From NCBI GenBank assembly GCA_039182125.1, contig JBCDCH010000005.1, forward strand, positions 1-64,000: 64,000 bases of DNA. Direction: 5' to 3'. This document shows, one piece after another, positions 8,510-17,674 of this stretch. The position numbers were made by a program, and so were the translations under genes. Under the pieces are notes generated by a model. It saw nothing but the letters and a program-made list of their open reading frames with translations. It had not been told where the DNA came from and did not search any database. Within the stretch, counting starts at the first letter, position 1. Each line of letters starts with the position of its first letter. The stretch comes from Planctomycetota bacterium (GTDB taxonomy: Bacteria; Planctomycetota; Phycisphaerae; Tepidisphaerales; Tepidisphaeraceae).

Positions 8510-9148
8510 TCACTCGCCGAGCGAGCGCCACAGGTACCATGTCGCGATCGAGCGGTAAGGGGCGAACGGCTCACCCATCGGCTCGCAGTCCCTGATCGCC
8601 GGCCGTTCGTCGAGGTCGTGCAACTGTGCCAAGGCATTCCGCAGGCCCAGGTCTCCGACGGGCCAAACGTTCGGCCGATTGAAGCCGAAAATGAGAAGCA
8701 TCTCGACGGTCCACACGCCGATCCCCTTGATCTGCGTGAGATTTTCAACGACGCCGGCGTCGTCCATGCGTCGGAGTTTGCGCGGCTCGACCGAACCGTC
8801 GGCGTATCGGGCGGCGAGGTCGGTGAGATAGCCGCGCTTTTGCCGGGAGATGCCGCAGGCACGGATCTCGTCGTCGGTCCACCCGCCGGTGAGCGCGTCG
8901 TGGACCAGCGTCGGCGTCGGCTTCTTGCGCGGGAATCGTGCGGCGAACTTCTTGAACATCGCGGCGGCGGCGGCGGTGCTGACCTGTTGTGACAGAATGC
9001 TCTTGATCAAAAGCACGAACGTGTCGCGCTTGGGTTCGAGCGTGCAGGGGCCCACCTCGCGGATGATCGCCCGCATCTTGGGCGTCTTGCTCAGAAACTT
9101 CGCCGCGTCGGCCCAGCGGTGCTCCGGTGCGGATTGGTCGAACCACAT
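8510..9148 (-). CDS. DNA-3-methyladenine glycosylase II (AlkA/HhH-GPD family)
   Basis: 212 residues of the HhH-GPD base-excision fold, which removes alkylated purines from DNA. The helix-hairpin-helix is LTQIKGIGVWTVEMLLIFG, and the catalytic Asp follows in WPVGDLGLRNAL. ILSQQVSTAAAAAMFKKF is the typical substrate-pocket helix. There is no FeS cluster loop, and the N-terminal AlkA beta domain is missing, as in the short bacterial or yeast MAG1-like form. Confidence 0.88.
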   Translation of the reverse strand: MWFDQSAPEHRWADAAKFLSKTPKMRAIIREVGPCTLEPKRDTFVLLIKSILSQQVSTAAAAAMFKKFAARFPRKKPTPTLVHDALTGGWTDDEIRACGISRQKRGYLTDLAARYADGSVEPRKLRRMDDAGVVENLTQIKGIGVWTVEMLLIFGFNRPNVWPVGDLGLRNALAQLHDLDERPAIRDCEPMGEPFAPYRSIATWYLWRSLGE

Positions 9149-9226
9149 GGGTCAGAGAATAGGGTTGCCGGGTCCAACTACGTCGCCTCGACTTCCCAAC
9201 TCCCCAACGGTCCGTAAGATCATCGC

Positions 9227-9988
9227 GTGGCAGCCACTTCCTCCCTTCTCGCCGATCGATTATCCGCGGTTCGTCAGCGGATCGCCGATGCTGCGACGGC
9301 GGCCGGTCGCGACCCCAACGCCGTCCGTTTGGTGGCCGTCACCAAGTACGCCGCCCCGGAACAGATCCGCGAGGCCCTCGCGCTGGGCGTGGGCGATGTC
9401 GGGGAGAATCGCGTCCAACAGCTCGTCCAGCGTGCGGCGCAGCTAGGCGAGTTCCATCAACGCCGCGCCGCCGCTGGTGAAGACGGCTACGCGTCGAAAC
9501 TCAACTGGCACATGGTTGGTCGGCTCCAGCGATCCAACGTCAAGCAACTACTGCCGCACTGTGATCTGATTCATTCGGTCGACTCGCTCCGCCTCGCCGA
9601 GGAAATCGACGCGCAGGCAGAGAAGATCGGAAAGGTCCAAAACATTCTCCTGCAGGTCAACTGCAGCGAGGAGGATCAGAAGGGCGGCGTCGCGGTCGGG
9701 GCGGCGGTGCCGTTGGCCGAGTCGATCGCGTCGATCCCGCATGTCCGCCTGCTCGGTTTGATGACGATGGCCAAGCTCGACGCTTCCGCGGACGAGACAC
9801 GTACCACCTTCCGTCGGTTGCGTGAGATCTTCGAGGAAATGAAGTTTGAGGGCATCGCCGGCGACAACCTGCGTCACCTGAGCATGGGCATGAGCAACGA
9901 TCTCGAACACGCCATCGCCGAGGGCAGCACGATGGTGCGGGTGGGGAGTGATATCTTCGGCTCCGACAGCGAGGAGAATGCTGAATGA
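9227..9988 (+). CDS. YggS-family pyridoxal-phosphate homeostasis protein
   Basis: 253 residues of the YggS/PROSC family, a single-domain PLP-binding TIM barrel that buffers PLP rather than acting as a clear enzyme. LVAVTKYAAPEQI holds the PLP lysine. GENRVQQ, NWHMVGRLQRSNVK, LLGLMTMAKLD and LSMGMSNDLEHAIAEGSTMVRVGS are family blocks. The start is a GTG at 9227. The phrase linking residues 80-95 is slightly longer than usual. It stands alone on the plus strand. Confidence 0.92.
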   Translation: MAATSSLLADRLSAVRQRIADAATAAGRDPNAVRLVAVTKYAAPEQIREALALGVGDVGENRVQQLVQRAAQLGEFHQRRAAAGEDGYASKLNWHMVGRLQRSNVKQLLPHCDLIHSVDSLRLAEEIDAQAEKIGKVQNILLQVNCSEEDQKGGVAVGAAVPLAESIASIPHVRLLGLMTMAKLDASADETRTTFRRLREIFEEMKFEGIAGDNLRHLSMGMSNDLEHAIAEGSTMVRVGSDIFGSDSEENAE

Positions 9989-10050
9989 AGCGTGCTGGGT
10001 AACGAGACGACTTTCTCCTGCGTTCAGCCTCGCGTTCAGTATTTCGGCCC

Positions 10051-11319
10051 ATGCCTTCCCCCCGCGTTCTCAACGAAGCCCTGGCCGCGGTGGCGGAGAT
10101 TGGAACCTTGGAGCGGGACGAGATCGACCGTCAGGTTTGGACGTTCGACGCGGGCGATGAACCGTTGCGGTTGCACTACTTCCCTGGCGAACACACGTCG
10201 GCAGCCAAGGCGTTTTACCTGCTCCAGCATTTGCACAAGCAGGGTTTGCCGGTGGTGCGACCGGCGGCGTTGTTGCAGGGGTTCAGGCTGGGTGCCGGCA
10301 AGGGCGACGCGGTGCTCCTGCCTGCGGATCCGCAGGTCACCGTCGGCCGGCGGTCGCCGGTCGATGCGGTGATCGCGACGTTGGTTCTGTTGCATGCGGG
10401 CGGTCACGGACACGCCGACCTTCGGCCCGAGTCGTTCGACGCCGACGGCCGGCTCAATGACGGTCGTGGGCTCAAGCGCGGCGGCCTGACCGATGATCAC
10501 CTGTTCGCACTTGCCCACCACGCCGGGCCGACGCTTTCACGAACGGAGCGGCTGCGTGGTTGGCGGCTCCTGCACCCGAAAGGCCGGCCGCCGTTGGTCA
10601 ACCCGCGTAGCCGTGGCTTGTTGCGTCCGATGTTGCAGCGCTGCGTGCGTGACAACGCCGACTTCGCGCGCATCCGTATCGGCGATTGGGAAGGCACCGC
10701 GCCGCGACGGGCGTTGCTGCCTCAGGATCATTCGCGGCAGAGCACCGACCCGATGCCGATCGCACGCTGGGCCCATCACCTACCGCACCTGCTCGCCGGG
10801 GATCACGAGTCGATGAAGCTGGACCCGGGCAGTGGCGACATCACCGCAACGACCCTCGATGGCGTCGATGTCGTGATCAAGCGGCCGCACCGGAAGAACT
10901 TCGGAAAGGCGGTCGCCGACGTCTTTCGTGACAGCCGGGGAATGCGCACATGGAAGCGGACCTGGCGGGCGATCGCGGCCGGCTTGCCGTGTGAACGGCC
11001 GATGTTGCTACTGCAACGCAGACGGGTCGGTTTCCCCGTCGAGGAGCTGCTGGTGTTCGAGCGTGTCCCGGGGCCGACGTTGCAGAAGCTCGGCGGTGAC
11101 GTGTCGCCAAGGCTGGCCGATCGTTGCCGGCGCTGGTTGCGATACCTCGACACGCTCGGCCTTGCACACACCGACGCCAAGACGAGCAACTGGATCGCCC
11201 ATGAGGGCAGCGACACACCCGTCGCGATCGACTGCGACGCCATCAAGCCGGGCCTGCCGGGCATCGGACTCGAGCGCTTCAATCGTGCCCTGCGACAGAC
11301 CGATCGCTGGGGAAAGTAG
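10051..11319 (+). CDS. tandem kinase-fold protein related to LPS core (Kdo/WaaP) kinases
   Basis: 422 residues that look like two copies of a small kinase lobe. The C-terminal copy (about 245-422) has VVIKRPHRK (lysine strand), FERVPGPTLQKL (hinge), HTDAKTSNW (catalytic HxDxxxxN) and IDCDAIKPG (metal-binding Asp). The N-terminal copy (about 20-165) keeps only HADLRPESFDADG and lacks the matching Asn, so it may be inactive. Family knowledge suggests phosphorylation of sugars in lipopolysaccharide. The heptose genes nearby fit this, but the substrate is inference. Confidence 0.65.
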   Translation: MPSPRVLNEALAAVAEIGTLERDEIDRQVWTFDAGDEPLRLHYFPGEHTSAAKAFYLLQHLHKQGLPVVRPAALLQGFRLGAGKGDAVLLPADPQVTVGRRSPVDAVIATLVLLHAGGHGHADLRPESFDADGRLNDGRGLKRGGLTDDHLFALAHHAGPTLSRTERLRGWRLLHPKGRPPLVNPRSRGLLRPMLQRCVRDNADFARIRIGDWEGTAPRRALLPQDHSRQSTDPMPIARWAHHLPHLLAGDHESMKLDPGSGDITATTLDGVDVVIKRPHRKNFGKAVADVFRDSRGMRTWKRTWRAIAAGLPCERPMLLLQRRRVGFPVEELLVFERVPGPTLQKLGGDVSPRLADRCRRWLRYLDTLGLAHTDAKTSNWIAHEGSDTPVAIDCDAIKPGLPGIGLERFNRALRQTDRWGK

Positions 11320-11385
11320 TGGGGTGGAACCACGCCTCGGCCGTGCCGGTGCTACGACAGCCAACGGCAGGCGTCTGTGTTCGCT

Positions 11386-12597
11386 TTACTGGACGTTGCG
11401 TGCGATCGGTATGGGTCGGGCGGCTTCGAAAAACAGCCGAATCTCCGCCCCGATCGTGTCGCTGTTGAGCAGGTCGTTGTGTCCGCCGCTGTCGGCCCAG
11501 TACTGACGCTTCGGCTCGCTGGCGGCGCTGTAGAGGGATTCGCCGTGTCGGAACGGGATGATCTCGTCGTCTTCGGCGTGGATGACCAGCACCGGTCGGG
11601 GCCAGAGTTGAACGTCGGCGGGGCGAAAGTCCGACAGGTCGGTCCCCGCGTGGACGCTTGCCAGTGGCAACGCGATCCACGAAGCGACCGTGTTGATCGG
11701 CCAGGTGAAAACTTTCGCCGTCGCGTCATCCGCCATCATGCCAAGATCGTCGTAAGTGCCGATGACGGCGACGGCGTCGATGTCCGGGTCGTCTTCGGCC
11801 GCAGCGAGCAGGGCGGCCGCGCCCATGCTTGCACCGACGCCGAACAGTTCGCGCGCCTGATTCGGCTTGCTCTGCTTGGCCCATCGAAGCGCGGCCGCGA
11901 CGTCGAGCGTCTCGCGCTTGCCGAAGCTGGAGCGTTGGCCCCCGCTCTCGCCGTGCGCTCGCATGTCGAGCATCAGCACGTTGTAACCGTGCGGCAGGAA
12001 CTGGGCGGCCATGTTCAGAAAGTCCGCCTTTCCACCGCCGAGTCCGTGGGCGAGGACGACCGTGCGGTCGCTGGGGCCGAGCGCGGGGATCCACCAGCCG
12101 GCAATGTCGGTTCCGTCGGCCGCTTCGAAGCGTACCGACTCGAACGGCACGCCCAACTGCGTCGCCGGCGTGATCGGCGGCACGATCTTCACGCGATACG
12201 TCATCACCGCCGCCATGACTGCGGGCAGGCCGACCAAGATCAGCAGCATGACTCGCGTGACGCCGGCGATCCACTTGCGGCGCTTGCCCGGCTCTTTGCC
12301 TTGCAAAAGTTGCTGCAATCCCGCGTCACCGGTTTTGAGCAACACGAGTAATGCGACCGCGAGGTATGCCGTGAGCAGGATCTGCCCCCAACCCGCACGC
12401 CCGCCGATCGCGAAGCCGTACACCACGCAAAGTGTTACGCCTAACACGACGCCGACCATCGCCGTAGCGCCAAGGCGGATCGCCGGGAGCGAGCGTTTGC
12501 GTTTGTGCTGCACGATCGCATGCACGGTCGCCGCGATCGGGGCGGCGAGGTACGCCGTGATCAGCAGCCAGCTCGCGATGCGGTAGACGAGGTCCAT
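11386..12597 (-). CDS. membrane-anchored alpha/beta hydrolase
   Basis: 403 residues. The first 150 contain about four hydrophobic segments. The remainder is an alpha/beta hydrolase: oxyanion loop VLAHGLGGGKADF, nucleophile elbow GVGASMGAA, acid HAEDDEIIPF and His in DSGGHNDLLN. The layout resembles the BEM46/ABHD17-like group of membrane-linked serine hydrolases. The substrate is unknown. It is the last gene of a minus-strand run with the Old Yellow Enzyme and a second hydrolase, and converges on the kinase-like gene. Confidence 0.75.
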   Translation of the reverse strand: MDLVYRIASWLLITAYLAAPIAATVHAIVQHKRKRSLPAIRLGATAMVGVVLGVTLCVVYGFAIGGRAGWGQILLTAYLAVALLVLLKTGDAGLQQLLQGKEPGKRRKWIAGVTRVMLLILVGLPAVMAAVMTYRVKIVPPITPATQLGVPFESVRFEAADGTDIAGWWIPALGPSDRTVVLAHGLGGGKADFLNMAAQFLPHGYNVLMLDMRAHGESGGQRSSFGKRETLDVAAALRWAKQSKPNQARELFGVGASMGAAALLAAAEDDPDIDAVAVIGTYDDLGMMADDATAKVFTWPINTVASWIALPLASVHAGTDLSDFRPADVQLWPRPVLVIHAEDDEIIPFRHGESLYSAASEPKRQYWADSGGHNDLLNSDTIGAEIRLFFEAARPIPIARNVQ

Positions 12598-12618
12598 GGG
12601 CGACGGTTCATGCTCGGT

Positions 12619-13740
12619 TCACAGATGGCCCCGGGTGCGGTGCAACGTGGGGTAGTCGACATAGCCCTCAGCACCGCCGCCGTAGAAAGTTTCCTTGTCG
12701 GGTTCGGTGTACGGCCCGCCGGCCGCGATGCGTGCCGGGAGGTCCGGGTTGGAGATGAACATTCGCCCGAACGCGACTGCGTCGGCACGGTCTTCTTCGA
12801 GCCAGCCGGCCGCGTCGCCGGGTTCGATTTCGTTGTTGGCGATGAACGGCCCGTCGAACGTTGCCCGCATCGACGCGACGATTCTCTTTCCGGCATCGTC
12901 GGTCGGACAGGGCGAGTGGAGATAAGCCAGCCCGCGCCCCGAGATCAGTTCAGCGGCGGCGGTGTAAAGCGTCATGAGTTCCTCCTTGGAGCTTGCATCG
13001 CTCCACGGTGAGAGCCGCACGCCGACCCGGCCGGCCGGCAGTTCCTCGCACAGCGCGGCGACGACGTCGTCGAGCAGACGCAGTCGGTTTTCGAGCGAGC
13101 CGCCGTAGTGGTCGGTGCGTTTGTTGATGGCGGACCGCATGAACTGCTGGATGAGATAGCCGTTGGCCGCATGGAGTTCGACGCCGTCGAAGCCGGCGGC
13201 TTTGGCGCAGCGGGCGGCGTGGCGGTAGTCGTCGATGAGCCTGGGGATTTCGTCGGTCTCCAGTGCCCGTGCTTCGGGGTGTGGCGGCTTGGTTTCGCCC
13301 GGGACGAGGTTGGCGACGTACGCATGCCCCGGCGGTGTCCACGCGCTCGACGACACGGGCTTGGCCCCGCCGTGGAACACCTCGTGCGAAATCGCGCCGA
13401 CGTGCCAGAGCTGGCAGAAGATGCGTCCGCCGGCGTTATGCACCGCGTCCGTGACGAGCTTCCAACCGTCGACCTGAGCGTCGTTGAAAATCCCCGGCGT
13501 GTATGCGTAACCCTGGCCCTCCTGGCTGATCTGCGTCGCCTCCGAGACGATCAGTCCGGCGCTGGCGCGCTGGGCGTAGTACAGCGCGTGCAGCGGCGTT
13601 TGCGTGTTGTCCGGCGGGGCCGATCGGCAGCGGGTGAGCGGTGCCATGACGATGCGGTTAGGCAGGCCCAGGTCGCCGATTTGCAGCGGCTCGAACAGTG
13701 CGGAAGCATCGGCCGTGCGGGGGATCGTCGCGTCGTGCAT
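12619..13740 (-). CDS. Old Yellow Enzyme family NADH:flavin oxidoreductase
   Basis: 373 residues of the FMN-binding TIM barrel that reduces activated alkenes, nitro-esters or quinones. Recognisable blocks are LGLPNRIVMAPLTRCRS, GRIFCQLWHVGAISH, GFDGVELHAANGYLIQQF, RTDHYGGSLENR and FGRMFISNPDLPARI. HAANGYL carries the substrate-binding His/Asn pair. I set the start at 13740 (MHDATIPRT). A GTG at 13779, overlapping the stop of the upstream hydrolase, is a real alternative. Confidence 0.9.
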   Translation of the reverse strand: MHDATIPRTADASALFEPLQIGDLGLPNRIVMAPLTRCRSAPPDNTQTPLHALYYAQRASAGLIVSEATQISQEGQGYAYTPGIFNDAQVDGWKLVTDAVHNAGGRIFCQLWHVGAISHEVFHGGAKPVSSSAWTPPGHAYVANLVPGETKPPHPEARALETDEIPRLIDDYRHAARCAKAAGFDGVELHAANGYLIQQFMRSAINKRTDHYGGSLENRLRLLDDVVAALCEELPAGRVGVRLSPWSDASSKEELMTLYTAAAELISGRGLAYLHSPCPTDDAGKRIVASMRATFDGPFIANNEIEPGDAAGWLEEDRADAVAFGRMFISNPDLPARIAAGGPYTEPDKETFYGGGAEGYVDYPTLHRTRGHL

Positions 13741-13775
13741 GGCGATAGCGTAGGGAACGCCGACCGTGTCCAACG

Positions 13776-14552
13776 TCACACGAGCAGCGTTCGCAGCGCC
13801 TCGGCGACCGCGTCGGGTTGTTCCAGGGGTGCCATATGGCCGGCGTCGGGGATGACTTTGAGCTTGCCGTGCGGGAGTGCCGCGCTCATGCGCTCGGCCT
13901 CGTCGACGGGCGTAATGCGGTCGTGTTCACCGACGATCACGACGGCCGGAAGGTCCAGCGTCGGTAGCAGGTCGGTTCGGTCCTCGCGCAGCTTCATGGC
14001 CCGCAACGCGCGTTCGATCGTGTGCGGCGGGCAGTGGTTCATGATGTTGCGCAAATCGTGGACCGCCGGCGTGTTGTCGTGCGGGTGGGCGAGCATGTCG
14101 TCGAACATCGCGTTGGTGATCGCCTCGGTGCCTTCGCGTTGAACGAGCTGGATCATGCGGTCGCGTCCGACGCGTTTCTCGTGATCATCGGCGGCCGCGC
14201 GGGTGTCGACCAGCGCGAGCCCCGCCAGCGAGTCGCCGAACGCCGCGGCATACGCCAACGCGACATAGCCGCCCATGCTCAGGCCCGCGAGCACCACGGG
14301 CAACGCCGACAGTTCAGAAAGGACTTCATGCAACGCCCCGGCGAGCGAGTCGATCTGGCAGGGCTTGGCCGGCTTTGCCTCGCCGAACCCCGGCAGATCG
14401 ACGTTGATCACCCGTGCTTCGTCGCCGAGCCGTTCCGCGACCGGTGCCCATACCCGGCGATCCAGCGGGAAGCCGTGAACCAAACACACCGCCTTGCCTT
14501 TCCCGTTGTCATCGAAAGCGACCGTTCCCAGCGAGGTTTGGAGCGTCGGCAT
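13776..14552 (-). CDS. alpha/beta hydrolase (3-oxoadipate enol-lactonase-like)
   Basis: 258 residues. The oxyanion strand is VCLVHGFPLDRRVW, the nucleophile elbow LAGLSMGGYVAL, the acid VGEHDRITPV and the catalytic His DAGHMAPLEQP. The length and motif spacing match the single-domain lactonase/esterase group. There is no protocatechuate pathway gene nearby, so the substrate is open. The stop sits next to or overlaps the possible start of the Old Yellow Enzyme gene, indicating an operon. Confidence 0.82.
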   Translation of the reverse strand: MPTLQTSLGTVAFDDNGKGKAVCLVHGFPLDRRVWAPVAERLGDEARVINVDLPGFGEAKPAKPCQIDSLAGALHEVLSELSALPVVLAGLSMGGYVALAYAAAFGDSLAGLALVDTRAAADDHEKRVGRDRMIQLVQREGTEAITNAMFDDMLAHPHDNTPAVHDLRNIMNHCPPHTIERALRAMKLREDRTDLLPTLDLPAVVIVGEHDRITPVDEAERMSAALPHGKLKVIPDAGHMAPLEQPDAVAEALRTLLV

Positions 14553-14639
14553 CGCGCGATGATAACAGAAAGACGAAGTGCCCGTGAGTCGGGGCGAGGT
14601 GAAACAACGCGCTACCATCGCCCCCGCAAGGGGACTGCC

Positions 14640-15917
14640 ATGGCCGTTCAGGACGAACTTACCAACCTCCGTGCCGAGCTGACGGCCGTGACGAATGTGA
14701 GTCGCATGCTCGCCGAGAGCCGCGACCTGCCGATGCTGCTTGAGCGCACGGTCAAGCTCATCACCGACGTGATGGGCGTGAAGGCCGCGTCGATCCGATT
14801 GTTGGATACGACCCAGGATGAACTGACAATCGCCGCCAAACACGGCCTCTCGGACGCGTACCTCGGCAAAGGCAAGATCAGCTTCACCGCGGCGAAAATC
14901 GATCAGGCGGCCCTCTCGCCGCGCGGCTGGGAACTTGTCGAACAAGTCACCGACGACCCGCGGGTGCTGTTTCGTGAGCAGGCGATCCGCGAAGGGATCG
15001 TGAGCATCCTCGTGGCGGGGATGCGATATCTCGGTAAGCCGATCGGCGTGCTGCGTGTGTACACGGACAAGCCACGCCGTTTCTCCGAGCGGGAGATCGA
15101 CCTGCTGCGCACCGTCGCGTCGATGGCGGCGGCGGCGATCGAGAACGTACGCCTCGCCGACGAAGCCCGACAGGTCGAGCGCGATGCCGAACGGCTCGAG
15201 CGTCAGGTCCAACTCGCCGCGAACGTCCAGCAGCGCATGCTGCCCAAGGGGCCGCCCGAAATCGAGGGCATGTCGTTGGCCGGCATCTACCAGCCGGCGC
15301 AGGAACTCGCCGGCGACCTGTACGACTACATCCCGCTGCCCGAGGAAAACCACGGCCTGCTCGTGGCCGACGTGAGCGGCAAGGGCGTGGCGGCCGCGTT
15401 GGTCGGCATGGCCGTGCGTGCATCGTTGCGGGCGCAGGTCGATTACAAGTATGACCTTTCCGAGTCGATCGCCGGGCTCAACCACATGCTCTACCGGGAC
15501 ACGCGGCCCGGCGAGTTCGTCACGCTGTTCTACGCCGTCCTCGACGCCCAGGCGCGGCGGCTGACGTACTGCGCTGCCGGTCACCCGCCCGCGCTGCTGT
15601 GGCGTAACGGCAAGCTACGGGAACTCACCACCGATGACATGTTGCTCGGCATCGACCTCGACGCGACGTTCGGGCAGGGCGTGTTCAAGCTCAGGTCCGG
15701 CGATCGGATGCTGATCTACACGGACGGCTTTCCCGACGCGGAGGATTTTCGTGGCGAGCACTTCGGCGAGGAGCGTGTGGCGGAAGCGTTCACGGAGGCG
15801 GCCAAGTTGGAGAGTGCGGGGGCGATGGCCGAGCACATGCGACGGATGTTACGGAACTTCGTCGGTCTTGCCGACCGCAACGACGACGTCACGTTCATCA
15901 CGCTGCACGTCGAGTGA
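14640..15917 (+). CDS. GAF-domain SpoIIE/PP2C-type serine phosphatase
   Basis: 425 residues. A GAF domain (about 25-175) with AASIRLLDTTQDELTIAAKHG is followed by a coiled linker (ERDAERLERQVQLAANVQQRML). The SpoIIE phosphatase domain then covers 210-425. Metal-binding stretches are ELAGDLYDY, VADVSGKGVAAAL, YTDGFPDAED and NDDVTFITLHV. Such RsbU-like enzymes dephosphorylate anti-sigma antagonists in partner-switching pathways. No antagonist or anti-sigma kinase is adjacent. AAGGGGA lies a few bases before the ATG. Confidence 0.9.
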   Translation: MAVQDELTNLRAELTAVTNVSRMLAESRDLPMLLERTVKLITDVMGVKAASIRLLDTTQDELTIAAKHGLSDAYLGKGKISFTAAKIDQAALSPRGWELVEQVTDDPRVLFREQAIREGIVSILVAGMRYLGKPIGVLRVYTDKPRRFSEREIDLLRTVASMAAAAIENVRLADEARQVERDAERLERQVQLAANVQQRMLPKGPPEIEGMSLAGIYQPAQELAGDLYDYIPLPEENHGLLVADVSGKGVAAALVGMAVRASLRAQVDYKYDLSESIAGLNHMLYRDTRPGEFVTLFYAVLDAQARRLTYCAAGHPPALLWRNGKLRELTTDDMLLGIDLDATFGQGVFKLRSGDRMLIYTDGFPDAEDFRGEHFGEERVAEAFTEAAKLESAGAMAEHMRRMLRNFVGLADRNDDVTFITLHVE

Positions 15918-15922
15918 CGCAA

Positions 15923-17440
15923 TCAGAACGGCAGGAGCTTCCGCAAACGCAGCCGCCAGCGGAGGCGGCGCAGGGCGAGATTGCCGGGTTCGAGCAGCAG
16001 GCCGTGCCGCAGGGCAACGCGGGCGTTGCCGATCTCTCCGTGGCGGGCGAGCGCGAGTGCGAGGTTGTGCCAGGCGGCCACGCGTTTCGGATCGATCTCC
16101 AGCGCCCGTCGCAGCGCGTTGAGCCCTTCCGCGACACGATCGGCACGGCATTCGGCAACCCCCAGGCGGTGCCAGACTGCCGCGTCGTTGGGGCGAACCA
16201 GGAGCAGCTTGCGCAGCGCCGCGGCACAGCCGGCGTCGTCGCCGATTGCGTCGGCCTCGCGGGCCACGGACTCGAGCACGTCCACGTCTCGCGGCCGGCG
16301 AAGCAGTTCCGCGCGGAGGTGTCGTTGTGCAAGACCGACGTCACCGCGACGTGCCGCGATTGTGGCAAGCTGCAAGTGAACACGGGGGAACGTCGGGTCG
16401 CCGGCCGCCGCGTTGCTCAGCGCGTCCCAGGCCGCTTCGATGTCGCCTTCCGCCGTGTGCAGCCGACCCAGGAGCGAGAGCGTGGCCGGCTCCTGTGGGG
16501 CGATGTCGGACAGTGCTGTCAGTACCGGACGCGCCGCGCGGGGGTCGTCGGCATCGAGAAGCATCCGTGCCAGGTGTGCCAGCAGGTCCGGCCGAGTTGG
16601 ATCCTGCGGCGTGGTTCGGCCGATGCCTTCACGCAACGATCGCAACGCCAGCGCGGTTTGCCCATCGGCTTCGAGGCAGAGGGCGAGCCGGGCGATGACC
16701 GCACCGCGGGGAACCATCGGTTCGCTCGTGTCGATCGCCAGGCAACGCCGGTAACACCAGATCGCGCGGCGGTGCAGCCCGCGCATTTCCAGCGACCGGC
16801 CCATGTTGAAAAAGCTGCGCGGACAACGCTCGTCAAGCTGCTGCGCCATGTAGAACATGGCTTCGGCCCGGTCATGCTCACCGAGCTCGGCGTGGCACAC
16901 GATGCGGTTGACGATGCCGGGCATGAACTTCGGATCGAGCGTGCATGCGGCGGCGAACTGCTCGATCGCTTCCCGGTCATTGCCGCGTTCGTGAAGGGCG
17001 GCACCGAGGTGATTCAGGGTGTGTGGTTCGTCCGGGTCGAGCTCGACGGCGCGGCGGTAGGCAGCGAGCGCGGCGACCGGGTCGCCGACCGCGTCGAGCG
17101 CGAGGCCCAGTTCGATGTGCGCCGGCGCGTCCCACGGGCCGTCGGCTTCGAGGTTGTCCCGGAGCAGGTCGACCGCGTCGGCGGCATTGCCGGCCTCACG
17201 CAACTCACGGGCCTCGACGACAAAACCCGGCTCGGCGTCGCCGGTGAAGTTCGCCCAGCCTTGGGGCGCGTGTTGCGGAGGATCGAAGATGCCGCCGAGG
17301 TCGTCGTCGAACGGATCGTTGCCGCCGTTCCAGTCGCCCTCGGAATCAAACGGCAGGTCGTCCGTGAAGTCCGGCTCGGAGGAATGGCCTTCAAAGCCGG
17401 GCTCATCGGGGAAGCCGAAGTCGTCGGAATCGCCGGTCAT
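15923..17440 (-). CDS. tetratricopeptide-repeat protein
   Basis: 505 residues. An acidic, Phe/Asp-rich N-terminus (1-70) precedes a run of about ten TPR units from residue 80 to the end (for example AAYRRAVELDPDEPHTLNHLG and ALRRALEIDPKRVAAWHNLA). There is no signal peptide or membrane segment. The C-terminus is Arg/Leu-rich (LRRLRWRLRLRKLLPF). The start at 17440 has GGAG upstream. It is convergent with the phosphatase gene, 5 bases apart, and divergent from the HEAT-repeat gene. It is likely a scaffold; partners are unknown. Confidence 0.75.
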   Translation of the reverse strand: MTGDSDDFGFPDEPGFEGHSSEPDFTDDLPFDSEGDWNGGNDPFDDDLGGIFDPPQHAPQGWANFTGDAEPGFVVEARELREAGNAADAVDLLRDNLEADGPWDAPAHIELGLALDAVGDPVAALAAYRRAVELDPDEPHTLNHLGAALHERGNDREAIEQFAAACTLDPKFMPGIVNRIVCHAELGEHDRAEAMFYMAQQLDERCPRSFFNMGRSLEMRGLHRRAIWCYRRCLAIDTSEPMVPRGAVIARLALCLEADGQTALALRSLREGIGRTTPQDPTRPDLLAHLARMLLDADDPRAARPVLTALSDIAPQEPATLSLLGRLHTAEGDIEAAWDALSNAAAGDPTFPRVHLQLATIAARRGDVGLAQRHLRAELLRRPRDVDVLESVAREADAIGDDAGCAAALRKLLLVRPNDAAVWHRLGVAECRADRVAEGLNALRRALEIDPKRVAAWHNLALALARHGEIGNARVALRHGLLLEPGNLALRRLRWRLRLRKLLPF

Positions 17441-17674
17441 GACGCATCTCCGTTCTACGCGTTGGGGGCAAAACACACAAGTTCGCGCCGGCCCGAACCG
17501 TGCGAAATGTCGGGGAAACTTCGCAAACCCTTAACCGATTCGCGCCGACCAACGTCCGGCGATATAAAGTGTCGACACGACAGGGGCTTGTCCGATCTTC
17601 GGGAAGTGCGGGACCGTCACATCGGGGCCGCTCGTGGTTGGGAAGCCGCCCTTGAAAGTTGTCGGTCGCCGCTC

